Assembly (NCBI GenBank): GCA_036558645.1
Contig: DATBFG010000081.1
Coordinates: 1 to 15,053, forward strand
Direction: 5' to 3'
DNA: 15,053 nucleotides
DNA from: DATBFG01 sp036558645
GTDB lineage: Bacteria; Acidobacteriota; Terriglobia; Terriglobales; Acidobacteriaceae
Of this stretch, positions 1 to 7,233 are shown piece by piece. Every line of letters starts with the position of its first letter. Within the stretch, counting starts at the first letter, position 1. The position numbers were made by a program, and so were the translations under genes. The notes beneath the pieces were generated by a model, which made no database searches, was not told the DNA's origin, and saw only the letters and a list, made by a program, of their open reading frames with translations.

Positions 1-954
1 TGCAGTTGCGAGCAGTGACTTGGAGAACGCCTTGACATCATCTTCGCTAATCCGGCCACCCGGGCCGGTGCCCTTTACGTCGTGGATGTCGACGCCCAGT
101 TCGCGAGCGAGACGCCGGACGTGCGGCGCCGCAGGCACAGGTTCACGATGCTCGGTTCCGGCAACTTTGCCCAGTTGCGTCGGCATGGTGAAAACCGGCA
201 CTGCCGGCGCGGGAGGATCCGGAGGTAATGCTTGCTCTTCGGTTTTCCCTTCCGCTCTCATCGCAGCCTGAAATGCCAGGCGAGCCGCCTGCTGTCCCGA
301 GACATGCTCGACGGGTCCAGGACGTGGACGCTCCGTTGTCGTAGGGACTCCGCCTTCTAACGTGAAGATCACCTGTCCTACTTTGATCTTCTCGCCTTCC
401 TTCACGCGAAGTTCTTTGACCACGCCATTGACCGAAGAGGGGACTTCCACCACGGCTTTGTCGGTCTCCAGTTCCATAACCGGCTGGCCCTCGGAAACCT
501 TGGAACCGACTGAAATCATCAATCGCACAAGATCGCCCTGGGTAATGTTTTCTCCGAGTTCCGGCAGTTTGAATTCCGAAGATATCGCTGCTCGATCCTC
601 TTTGCGTCGATCTTGCGCCGGAGTGGGAGGCGAAGTCTGTTTTTGCGGTTCTGCTGCTGCAGGAGCGGGTGCAGGCTTCGCTACTGCCGATGTGGTGGAC
701 GGGGCTTTCGGGGAACTCGCGCCATTTTCCACGGTGAAAATAACCTGACCAACCTTGATCTTTTCACCCTCTTTAACCCTGATCTCTTTGACCGTGCCAC
801 TGAGCGACGATGGCACTTCAATCACAGCTTTGTCGGTCTCTAACTCCATCACCGGTTGTCCTTCGGTGACAGCGGAGCCAGGTTTGACCATCAACCGCAC
901 GAGATCGCCCTGCTCTACGTTTTCGCCGAGTTCCGGTAACTTAAATTCAGTCAC
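1..954 (-). CDS. aceF: Dihydrolipoamide acetyltransferase (PDH E2), N-terminal 318 residues, cut by window edge
   Basis: E2 core of the pyruvate dehydrogenase complex; it carries acetyl groups on lipoyl-lysine and passes them to CoA. The visible part has lipoyl domain 1 (about residues 3-78, lipoylated Lys42 in ETDKA), a Pro/Ala-rich linker, lipoyl domain 2 (about 127-202, Lys166 in the same ETDKA motif), a second linker, and the peripheral-subunit-binding domain (about 278-310, with HVRRLARELGV and GTGPGGRI). The catalytic acyltransferase domain lies outside the window. The start is GTG at 952-954, with AGGAG (complement of 961-965) six bases upstream; the next residues, TEFKLPELGE, match the usual lipoyl-domain start. 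It lies 73 nt downstream of aceE on the same strand, so the two are probably cotranscribed. Two lipoyl domains are within the normal family range of one to three. Identification is secure; the symbol follows from pairing with aceE. Confidence 0.95.
   Translation of the reverse strand, partial: MTEFKLPELGENVEQGDLVRLMVKPGSAVTEGQPVMELETDKAVIEVPSSLSGTVKEIRVKEGEKIKVGQVIFTVENGASSPKAPSTTSAVAKPAPAPAAAEPQKQTSPPTPAQDRRKEDRAAISSEFKLPELGENITQGDLVRLMISVGSKVSEGQPVMELETDKAVVEVPSSVNGVVKELRVKEGEKIKVGQVIFTLEGGVPTTTERPRPGPVEHVSGQQAARLAFQAAMRAEGKTEEQALPPDPPAPAVPVFTMPTQLGKVAGTEHREPVPAAPHVRRLARELGVDIHDVKGTGPGGRISEDDVKAFSKSLLATA
349..948 (-). repeat. Tandem lipoyl-domain repeat within E2
   Basis: Residues 3-78 and 127-202 of the E2 protein (nt 721-948 and 349-576) align without gaps and differ at 14 of 76 positions by my count, about 82% identical. 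They are separated by a 48-residue Ala/Pro/Lys-rich swinging-arm linker. Duplicated lipoyl domains are normal in E2 proteins. Confidence 0.9.
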
Positions 955-1027
955 TGATGTCTCCTAAGACTTAAGCCATCGCGAAGGACGCGCCCCCGCA
1001 CAAAGGATGAAGAAAATGCCAACCCGG

Positions 1028-3706
1028 TTAGCTCACAGCAGGGTTCGCTTTGTCAGGGTTAATCCCCAGATCCTTGATTGCCCTTTGAACGATCGAGGGC
1101 TCGATTTGTTTCTCTTTTGCCAAGGCATGGAGGGTTGCCAGCACTATGTGCTTGGCATCGACCTCGAAAAAGTCGCGCAGTGAAGCGCGGTTCTCGCTGC
1201 GTCCGAATCCGTCCGTACCTAGCGAGAGCAGGGGACGCGGCACCCACTTCGAAATCGACTCCGGCAAGACCTTCATGTAATCCGAGGCGGCCACGAATAC
1301 TCCCGGCGCATCCTTCAAGCAAGTGGTGACGTAGGGAACTTTTGGAGTGTCGCCCGGATGCAGCATGTTCCAGCGTTCGCAATCGTTGCCATCCATGTAA
1401 AGCTGCTTGTAGCTGGTTACACTCCAAACGTCCGCCGCAACTCCGTATTTGTCTTCGAGAATCTGCTGCGCCTTCAGAACCTCGTACATGATCGTGCCAC
1501 TGCCGAAGAGCTGTGCCCGTACCTTCGCATCCTGCCTGCCTGATTTCTTGAATCGGTACAGGCCTTTCAAAATGCCTTCACGAATACCATCGCCTGACGG
1601 CATTTCGGGCATCGCCAGAGGTTCATTGGTGACTGTTAAGTAATAAAAGATCGACTCCTGCTTGGCGTACATCCTCTCGATGCCGTCACGAATGATGACT
1701 GCAATTTCATAAGCGAACGCGGGATCGTAAGCCATCAGGTTCGGTACCGACATTGCCAGTACGTGGCTGTGTCCATCCTGGTGTTGCAACCCTTCTCCAG
1801 CCAGGGTGGTCCTGCCTGCCGTGCCTCCAACGAGAAAACCGCGTACACGCTCGTCGGCTGCTGCCCAGATCAGGTCGCCGATGCGTTGGAACCCGAACAT
1901 GGAGTAGTAGATGAAAAACGGAATGGTGTTGATCCCATGGTTGGAATAAGCGGTTCCGGCAGCGATAAACGAGCACATCGATCCAGCTTCGGTGATGCCC
2001 TCTTCCAGGATCTGCCCATTCTTGGCTTCCTTGTAATAAAGGAGGGTGTCCATGTCGACCGGTTCGTAGAGTTGTCCCACGTTTGAGTAAATTCCGACTT
2101 GTCGGAATAGAGCTTCCATTCCGAAAGTGCGAGCCTCGTCCGGAATGATGGGGACAATCAGCTTGCCGATATCAGGATCCCGGAGCAACTTTGAGAGCAG
2201 GCGAACGAAAACCATGGTGGTCGATGCTTCGCGACCATCCGTGCCTTTATAAAACTCTTCGAAATGTGTGTCGGGAACCGAGCCAATCGGCTTTGAGCGA
2301 ACCTTTCGTTCGGGGACGTATCCACCCAGCTGTTTACGCCGTTCCTGCATGTAGCGGATTTCAGGGCTATCGTCGGAAGGACGATAGAACGGGGCATCAT
2401 GCAGTTCCGCGTCGGGGATCGGGATCCCAAAGCGAGATCGGAACAAGCTCAATTCTTCATCGTTAAGCTTCTTCTGCTGATGCGTGATGTTCTTGCCTTC
2501 GCCGGCTTCGCCGAGTCCGTATCCCTTAATTGTTTTGGCGAGAATAATGGTCGGTGAGCCCTTGTGATCGGCTGCAGCCCTGTAGGCCGCATGTACTTTG
2601 ATGGGGTCGTGTCCACCCAGCCGCATACGAGCCAACTGCTCATCTGACAGATGTTCGACCATCTTCAGCAATCGAGGGTCGGTGCCGAAGAAGTTCTGCC
2701 GGAAGTAGGCACCGGTTTCGACAAAATACTTCTGATACTGTCCGTCGCAGAGCTCACCCATGCGCCGAACCAGCAGTCCATCACGATCATTCTGAATAAG
2801 GCTGTCCCAGTCGCCTCCCCAAATAACCTTGATAACGTTCCAGCCTGCTCCGCGGAAAATCGCTTCCAGTTCCTGAATGATTTTGCCGTTACCTCGAACG
2901 GGGCCGTCCAGGCGTTGGAGGTTGCAGTTCACCACAAAGATCAGGTTGTCGAGACGCTCGCGTGACGCGAGGGTGATTGAACCTAGCGACTCCGGCTCAT
3001 CCATTTCGCCATCGCCCAAAAATGCCCAAACCTTGCCGCCGGTGGATTCCTTAAGGCCACGATTTTCCAGGTACTTGATAAACCGGGCGTGGTAAATCGC
3101 CTGGATCGGTCCCAAGCCCATTGACACCGTCGGAAATTCCCAGAAATCCTGCATCAGCCATGGATGCGGATACGACGACAAGCCACCACCTGGCTTTAGC
3201 TCGCGACGGAAATTTTCTAACTTCTGTGGCGGGATCCGACCCTCAAGGAATGCACGAGCATAGATTCCCGGAGCTGCATGGCCTTGGAAATAAACGACAT
3301 CCCGATCGCCAGATTCTGTGCGCGCGCGAAGAAAGTGATTGAACGCTACTTCATACAACGTCGCAGCTGAGGCATAGGTTGAAATATGCCCGCCGATTCC
3401 TTCCTGGAGTTTGTTGGCGCGAACGACCATGGCCAAAGCATTCCACCGCACCAGGCTCTTGATGCGTCGTTCCATTTCCTGGCTCCCCGGAAACGGGGGC
3501 TGCTGGCGTGCTGGAATTGTGTTCTGGTAAGGCGTGGTTGCAGTAAAAGGCAAATTAATGCCGGCTTCGCGTCGGGCGTGCAACGAGAGTTGCTGCAAGA
3601 GTCGTCCGGCACGTTCCGGGCCGCCTTTCGACAACACGTAGTCCAGGGAATCAATCCATTCCCGGGTTTCCAACACTTCCAAGCCGTTGGTCTGGGTTTC
3701 AGCCAC
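1028..3706 (-). CDS. aceE: Pyruvate dehydrogenase E1 component, homodimeric type
   Basis: Thiamine-diphosphate-dependent decarboxylation of pyruvate and reductive acetylation of E2 lipoyl groups, in the cytoplasm. The open frame runs to 3826, but I place the start at GTG 3704-3706. This gives 892 residues (E. coli AceE is 887), begins VAETQTNGLE before the family's N-terminal helix (EWIDSLDYVL), and has GGAG about 10 nt upstream. The TPP/Mg-binding motif GDGEMDEPES is at 231-240 and the metal-binding segment VVNCNLQRLDGP at about 258-269. The KTIKGYGLG and EGKNITHQ segments follow in the middle region. The pyrimidine-domain segment EEGITEAGSMCSF and the C-terminal transketolase-like domain are both present. 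No frameshift or missing block is seen. It is first of the aceE-aceF pair and is transcribed away from dps. Confidence 0.97.
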   Translation of the reverse strand: MAETQTNGLEVLETREWIDSLDYVLSKGGPERAGRLLQQLSLHARREAGINLPFTATTPYQNTIPARQQPPFPGSQEMERRIKSLVRWNALAMVVRANKLQEGIGGHISTYASAATLYEVAFNHFLRARTESGDRDVVYFQGHAAPGIYARAFLEGRIPPQKLENFRRELKPGGGLSSYPHPWLMQDFWEFPTVSMGLGPIQAIYHARFIKYLENRGLKESTGGKVWAFLGDGEMDEPESLGSITLASRERLDNLIFVVNCNLQRLDGPVRGNGKIIQELEAIFRGAGWNVIKVIWGGDWDSLIQNDRDGLLVRRMGELCDGQYQKYFVETGAYFRQNFFGTDPRLLKMVEHLSDEQLARMRLGGHDPIKVHAAYRAAADHKGSPTIILAKTIKGYGLGEAGEGKNITHQQKKLNDEELSLFRSRFGIPIPDAELHDAPFYRPSDDSPEIRYMQERRKQLGGYVPERKVRSKPIGSVPDTHFEEFYKGTDGREASTTMVFVRLLSKLLRDPDIGKLIVPIIPDEARTFGMEALFRQVGIYSNVGQLYEPVDMDTLLYYKEAKNGQILEEGITEAGSMCSFIAAGTAYSNHGINTIPFFIYYSMFGFQRIGDLIWAAADERVRGFLVGGTAGRTTLAGEGLQHQDGHSHVLAMSVPNLMAYDPAFAYEIAVIIRDGIERMYAKQESIFYYLTVTNEPLAMPEMPSGDGIREGILKGLYRFKKSGRQDAKVRAQLFGSGTIMYEVLKAQQILEDKYGVAADVWSVTSYKQLYMDGNDCERWNMLHPGDTPKVPYVTTCLKDAPGVFVAASDYMKVLPESISKWVPRPLLSLGTDGFGRSENRASLRDFFEVDAKHIVLATLHALAKEKQIEPSIVQRAIKDLGINPDKANPAVS

Positions 3707-4014
3707 GATTAGTCTTCTCCATACATTGCGTGTGAAATTCCCATGATAGTAAATAATCAGGAATTTTGCTGGCGCCGCACCTGGAGTTGCGGAGGCTGAG
3801 AGAAAAGTCGAAGGAAAGTCGAACATTTCCTCACTTGTTCGCTGCTCGTTTCATCAGCGTCTGGTCTAGACAAGCCGGAGTTTGATAAATCTGGCATCGA
3901 AAGCTGCGTAGAATTCATCAAAACACGTTGTTCTGCTAGCCTTCGATGTTTTCGCGGCAGTCTATCAAGGCGCAAGCTGCCGCCAACCCTGCTCTGAAGG
4001 AATTAGGAGGTCAA
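3707..4014. promoter_or_regulatory. Divergent aceE/dps intergenic region with operator-like repeats
   Basis: This 308-bp gene-free stretch must hold the promoters of aceE (leftward) and dps (rightward). It contains a direct repeat AAAGTCGAA at 3804-3812 and 3815-3823, spaced 11 bp (about one helical turn). An inverted repeat AGGAAA/TTTCCT (3812-3817 / 3826-3831, 8-nt centre) overlaps it, as does CGAACA/TGTTCG (3820-3825 / 3836-3841). I could not find a well-spaced -35/-10 pair: TTGATA at 3882 and TAGAAT at 3909 are 21 bp apart, which is too far. The arrangement looks like a regulator-binding region, but no regulator is identified. Confidence 0.4.
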
Positions 4015-4614
4015 ATGGCGAAGAAAACCGCTGGTAATAATCATCACAAGGTCAGCCCTAATCCACACTTCCATCAGCGCGCACGTGAGATTCAGGAGTT
4101 TGGAACGGTGGTCCCCGCGCTGCCAATCGATCTGGAGGAGCCTGTCCGTCTGGAGATGACCGAGCAGTTAAATCAGCTACTTGCGGATACGATGGTGCTA
4201 AGGGATCTTTACAAGAAATCGCACTGGCAGGTTGCCGGTCCGACCTTCTATCAACTGCATCTTCTGTTCGATAAGCATTTCGGAGAACAAGCTGAACTGG
4301 TGGATACGATTGCCGAGCGTATCCAGATTCTCGGTGGCGTAAGTGTTGCGCTGGCACACGATGTAGCTGAAACGACGCAAATCGAGCGCGCGCCCAAGGG
4401 CAGGGAAGAAGTACCTGTGCAGCTCTCGCGTTTGCTGGATGCGCACGAGATCATCATCCGTCATTGCCGAACGCTGGCGAAGAGGGCCTCATCTCTTGGC
4501 GATGACGGAACCAACGATATGGTGGTCAGCGACGTACTTAGAACCAATGAGATGCAGGTCTGGTTTGTCAGTGAGCATCTGGTCAATATGCCCTTAACCA
4601 AGGCCGAAGATTAA
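4015..4614 (+). CDS. dps: Dps-family mini-ferritin (DNA-binding protein from starved cells)
   Basis: A 199-residue ferritin-like protein expected to form a 12-subunit shell that oxidises and stores iron and protects DNA under starvation or peroxide stress. The ferroxidase ligands of the family are all visible: His70 (KSHWQV), His82 and Asp86 (LHLLFD), Asp97 and Glu101 (VDTIAER). The C-terminal helix with DDGTND (163-168) also fits Dps. The N-terminal 40 residues are Lys/His-rich and longer than the core fold, consistent with a DNA-contacting tail. ATG 4015 was chosen because AGGAGG (4005-4010) lies just 4 nt upstream. The frame stays open to ATG 3946 (23 more residues), but that site has no ribosome-binding sequence. 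It is divergent from aceE and 209 nt upstream of a membrane-protein operon on the same strand. Confidence 0.93.
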   Translation: MAKKTAGNNHHKVSPNPHFHQRAREIQEFGTVVPALPIDLEEPVRLEMTEQLNQLLADTMVLRDLYKKSHWQVAGPTFYQLHLLFDKHFGEQAELVDTIAERIQILGGVSVALAHDVAETTQIERAPKGREEVPVQLSRLLDAHEIIIRHCRTLAKRASSLGDDGTNDMVVSDVLRTNEMQVWFVSEHLVNMPLTKAED

Positions 4615-4678
4615 TTTATTTCTCGTAAACCGTAAGAACCTGATTCGCGGGTTAGGCATCATGGAACAACTCTGTTTG

Positions 4679-4713
4679 GGCTAAGGGTGTGCTGCTGAAG
4701 ATAGGCCTTAGCC
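4679..4713 (+). terminator. Possible dps terminator hairpin, or small inverted repeat
   Basis: GGCTAAGG (4679-4686) and CCTTAGCC (4706-4713) form an 8-bp perfect stem with a 19-nt loop; two further outer pairs can form with one bulged G. It lies about 65 nt after the dps stop. A run of thymines does not follow directly (only CTGTTTCC further on), so rho-independent termination is uncertain. CTCTGTTT occurs on both sides (4670-4677 and 4722-4729). Confidence 0.3.
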
Positions 4714-4823
4714 AACAAGCGCTCTGTTTCCTCCTCTTGGGGTAGACACGATCACGCGAAACGACATCCAAGGGCATGATTTGACCCCTCGCATGTTGCA
4801 AGGAACCGGGGAGGCTTGTGCTC

Positions 4824-5213
4824 ATGAATGCCCGTCCAGAGCCATTTCCTAATCAGCGACTAAACGACGCCGGAGAACTGGATTTTCCGGGTACCGACGC
4901 CTCACCTTTCGGACGGCCGAGCACTGTTGATATCCAAACCGCACAGCCCTGGGTTCGCAGGACGGCGCACTCGTTAAGAGAGAGGACGCTGACTACTGCC
5001 GCTCGAGCATGTGAAGGCGCGTCTGTGTTTTACATAAATGCGGCGAGACGTGCAAAGAATGTCCGTCAGTCAGCCGACCAAGTGCTTGCTCGGGCGTTAA
5101 CACGAGGTCGGTATTTTGCTGATGAACGTCCTATGCACTTCATTGCAGCCATCGCCGGCATTACTTTCGTAGCTGGAGTGCTTTTACGATTGCGGAGACA
5201 AAGCCGCCCATGA
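4824..5213 (+). CDS. Small C-terminally membrane-anchored protein, YqjD/ElaB (DUF883)-like
   Basis: A 129-residue protein with a polar N-terminus rich in Pro (1-40), an Arg/Ala-rich helical middle (about 45-98), one transmembrane helix at about 105-122 (FIAAIAGITFVAGVLL), and an Arg-rich tail (RLRRQSRP). This tail-anchored layout resembles YqjD/ElaB-type inner-membrane proteins, which in E. coli are stationary-phase proteins that bind ribosomes; I see architecture, not a decisive motif. ATG 4824 is preferred over GTG 4818 because GGGGAGG (4808-4814) is 9 nt from the ATG but only 3 nt from the GTG. Its TGA overlaps the next ATG (ATGA, 5210-5213), which implies translational coupling. Confidence 0.7.
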   Translation: MNARPEPFPNQRLNDAGELDFPGTDASPFGRPSTVDIQTAQPWVRRTAHSLRERTLTTAARACEGASVFYINAARRAKNVRQSADQVLARALTRGRYFADERPMHFIAAIAGITFVAGVLLRLRRQSRP

Positions 5214-5635
5214 CGAACCATGAAAAATCTCATGAGTCCCAGTCGCAGCGTTTTGCGCAAACGCTGGGAGAGATAAAGAACGAGTTCATTGAGTTCATCA
5301 GCACTCGAATTGAGCTCTTTCAATCGGAAGTGCGCGAGACGACAGCCACATGGAAATCTGCAGCACCACTTTTGCTTGCTGCGCTCGTTCTCCTCCTGAT
5401 GAGTTTTCTGCTGATCACACTTGCTGTGGTCGCATTGATCGCGGTTGCATTCATGGGCAATCCGTACGCCTGGTTCTTTGCGCTGGTTATTACTGGCGTC
5501 GTCTGGGGCGCATTGGGCGGAATCGCCGCTTATCTTGCCACAAACACCTTGCGCACACGAGGTGTGTTCGCTCGGAAGACGATCGAAGTTTTGAAGGCAG
5601 ATCGTGCCTGGCTGCAGGGAGAAATGAGGACCTAA
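5210..5635 (+). CDS. Two-helix membrane protein, YqjE / phage-holin-superfamily-III-like
   Basis: A 141-residue protein with an amphipathic N-terminal helix (about 14-45, LGEIKNEFIEFISTRIELFQ), two transmembrane segments (about 51-80 and 86-110), and a charged C-terminal helix (about 113-140). The pattern of an N-terminal 'ELFQSEVRE' helix and two close TM helices matches the YqjE/holin-X group. Despite the holin name, such chromosomal members are not known to lyse cells, and no phage genes are nearby. The start overlaps the preceding stop as ATGA with only a weak GGAG (5193-5196) 13 nt upstream, so translation probably depends on coupling. The next gene begins 1 nt after its stop. Confidence 0.75.
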   Translation: MTNHEKSHESQSQRFAQTLGEIKNEFIEFISTRIELFQSEVRETTATWKSAAPLLLAALVLLLMSFLLITLAVVALIAVAFMGNPYAWFFALVITGVVWGALGGIAAYLATNTLRTRGVFARKTIEVLKADRAWLQGEMRT

Positions 5636-5636
5636 C

Positions 5637-5849
5637 ATGAGCAGCGTGCCTGAACATGAATTGGAGTTGCGTGCGGCAGAAGAACGCTTGCGCCTGCGGA
5701 ACAGTCTCCAAGAACTGAAGTCAGGGGTCCGGGAGACGCTTGATATCAAGCGCGCAACGCGCGAGCACTTGCCTGAAATCGCGGCTGTGGTCGCCGTCCT
5801 AAGCTTAACCTTCGGGTACTCCTTTGCAGGAATCTTTTCTAGACGCTAG
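5637..5849 (+). CDS. Small single-pass membrane protein, DUF3618/YqjK-like
   Basis: A 70-residue protein: a charged helical N-terminus (about 6-44, rich in Glu/Arg/Leu), then one transmembrane helix at about 46-66 and a terminal RR. ATG 5637 follows the upstream TAA by one base and has GAGGA (5626-5630) six nt upstream. It is the last gene of the three-gene membrane operon starting at 4824. The family call rests on size, topology and position only; no function is known to me. Confidence 0.65.
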   Translation: MSSVPEHELELRAAEERLRLRNSLQELKSGVRETLDIKRATREHLPEIAAVVAVLSLTFGYSFAGIFSRR

Positions 5850-6088
5850 AACAAAACAATTCAAATTCCCATGCCGCCGCGATTTCGCCCGCAAGTCTGA
5901 ATCTTCCCGCGCCTTTCGGATATCTCAAGAAATGTTCATGTTTTCTTCAGGTTGTGGCTGGCTAATCGAGGTTTCCCGAACAAATTGGTTTTGAGCGCAA
6001 GATTCGGATAGTCCATTGCAATAGCGTTACGTAAGCTTGGTCCACTATGAGATGCGATGCCATACTAAACCCCATAGAGACGGTTGCC
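5850..6088 (+). promoter_or_regulatory. Upstream region of ada
   Basis: This 239-nt gap should hold the ada promoter. Besides the Ada-box candidate at 5994-6004 (separate entry), I see an AT-rich inverted repeat AAGAAA/TTTCTT (5927-5932 / 5942-5947). It is not GC-rich enough to be a convincing terminator for the membrane operon. TTGCAA at 6016-6021 could be a -35 box, but no -10 lies at proper spacing. Confidence 0.35.
5994..6004 (+). promoter_or_regulatory. Candidate Ada-binding site (Ada box) upstream of ada
   Basis: AGCGCAAGATT matches, over 11 bases, the E. coli ada promoter as I remember it (AAAGCGCAAGATT), including the conserved GCGCA core and GCAA B-box. The A-box AAT at the expected spacing is not conserved (GTT here). 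It lies 84 nt upstream of the ada start, a plausible place for an activator site. The recalled E. coli sequence was not checked against a database. Confidence 0.4.
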
Positions 6089-7153
6089 ATGAACCAGAAT
6101 CTTGAAAACCAAAGGTGGCAGGCGGTTGTGGACCGCGACAACGCCCATGACGGGAAGTTTGTTTTCGCCGTGGCGAGTACTGGCGTTTTCTGTCGTCCAT
6201 CGTGTCCTGCACGCCGCCCTCGCCGCGAGAATGTCACTTTCTTCACCACCACGCAGGACGCCGAGAACGCAGGCTTTCGGGCGTGTCTGCGATGCCGGCC
6301 AAAGGTTTTGGGTGGCACACCTCAAATGAAGATGATTCGAGCAGTCTGCCGCTTTATCGAGCAGCATCTGGACGAACCGGTTTCGCTGGCGCGCCTAAGC
6401 TCTGAATTTCACTTGAGTCCCTTTCATTTACAAAAGACCTTCAAGGCGGTACTGGGGATCACGCCTCGAGCCTATGCCGAGTCATGCCGTCTAAATCAGT
6501 TAAAGCAGAACCTGAGGGCGGGGCACTCGGTGACTCGTGCCATGTACGACGCCGGTTACAGCTCCAGCAGCAGACTGTATGAGCGAACGGCATCGCAACT
6601 TGGCATGACGCCTGACAAGTATCGTCGCGGTGCGGTTGCGGCTCCCATCCGTTATGTCCTTACTGACTCAGGCTTCGGTCGCTTGCTGATTGCGGCAACA
6701 GACAAAGGGATCTGCGCCATTCAGTTCGCAAACTCTGATGATGAGCTTGAACACGGCCTGAAGCGTGAGTTCCCATTCGCAACACGTAGGCGCGACGACA
6801 ATGGCATGCAGTCTTGGAAAGAGGAACTGTTGCGGCGGCTGGATGGCGAAAAACTGAAGGAATCGTTGCCGCTCGATATTCAGGCGACGGCCTTCCAGCG
6901 ACGGGTCTGGACCTACCTGCAGTCCATTCCAGTGGGTGCAACCCGCTCATACGGAGAAGTGGCCAAGGGCATCGGGCAGCCAACAGCCAGTCGAGCGGTT
7001 GCGCGGGCTTGCGCCACGAATCCAGTTGCGATTGCCATACCATGCCACCGCGTAGTGCGTGGTTCCGGCGACATGGGGGGCTATCGCTGGGGAGCTGAAC
7101 GCAAACGTGCGTTGCTGGAGATGGAAAGAGAAACCCAGGAGGCAGTGCAGTAA
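6089..7153 (+). CDS. ada: Bifunctional Ada: methyltransferase repair protein and transcriptional activator
   Basis: Repairs O6-methylguanine and methyl phosphotriesters by suicidal methyl transfer and, once methylated, activates the adaptive response. Domains in order: an Ada zinc domain with four cysteines (Cys35, Cys39, Cys66, Cys69; Cys35 corresponds to the phosphotriester acceptor Cys38 of E. coli); an AraC-type helix-turn-helix domain (about 80-180); and a C-terminal O6-alkylguanine methyltransferase domain with the acceptor Cys319 in IPCHRV, plus SYGEVA and the RAVARA helix (about 302-307). ATG 6089 gives 354 residues, the same length as E. coli Ada; the frame is open to ATG 6047, which would add 14 residues before the usual start. 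No strong ribosome-binding site precedes either start. All active-site residues are intact. An Ada-box-like sequence upstream suggests autoregulation. Confidence 0.96.
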   Translation: MNQNLENQRWQAVVDRDNAHDGKFVFAVASTGVFCRPSCPARRPRRENVTFFTTTQDAENAGFRACLRCRPKVLGGTPQMKMIRAVCRFIEQHLDEPVSLARLSSEFHLSPFHLQKTFKAVLGITPRAYAESCRLNQLKQNLRAGHSVTRAMYDAGYSSSSRLYERTASQLGMTPDKYRRGAVAAPIRYVLTDSGFGRLLIAATDKGICAIQFANSDDELEHGLKREFPFATRRRDDNGMQSWKEELLRRLDGEKLKESLPLDIQATAFQRRVWTYLQSIPVGATRSYGEVAKGIGQPTASRAVARACATNPVAIAIPCHRVVRGSGDMGGYRWGAERKRALLEMERETQEAVQ

Positions 7154-7156
7154 TGC

Positions 7157-7185
7157 GCCAGGCCCTCAGATGTTAGCTGCCTGGC
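7157..7185 (+). terminator. Hairpin 3' of ada, between convergent genes
   Basis: GCCAGGC (7157-7163) and GCCTGGC (7179-7185) form a perfect 7-bp stem with a 15-nt loop, starting 4 nt after the ada stop. A smaller GGGC/GCCC hairpin lies at 7199-7212. The following T content is low (GGTGTTTTGG), so it is a modest terminator candidate serving the convergent pair ada and the PD40-PHP gene. Confidence 0.4.
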
Positions 7186-7233
7186 AATCCGGTGTTTTGG
7201 GCTTCGAGGCCCTAAATTAAGAACTATGGAACC

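Noticed and set aside
362..748. 128-residue plus-strand frame and a similar one at 755-967
   Set aside because: Both are antisense to the duplicated lipoyl domains, and their mutual similarity comes from that duplication.
3706..3826. N-terminal 40-residue extension of AceE starting at ATG 3826
   Set aside because: The extension has no family counterpart. GTG 3706 has an upstream GGAG and gives the expected length.
3820..3841. CGAACA...TGTTCG as a LexA (SOS) box
   Set aside because: The Gram-positive LexA box needs GAAC and GTTC 4 bases apart; here they are 12 apart.
5210..5635. Holin-like protein as a sign of a prophage
   Set aside because: The family name is misleading. The neighbours are chromosomal stress-type genes and there are no phage structural, integrase or lysin genes.
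5066..5749. 227-residue open frame on the minus strand
   Set aside because: It lies antisense to three coupled genes with clear membrane-protein features and good start signals. Its protein is Cys/Arg/Ser-rich without any recognisable motif, as expected for a shadow frame.
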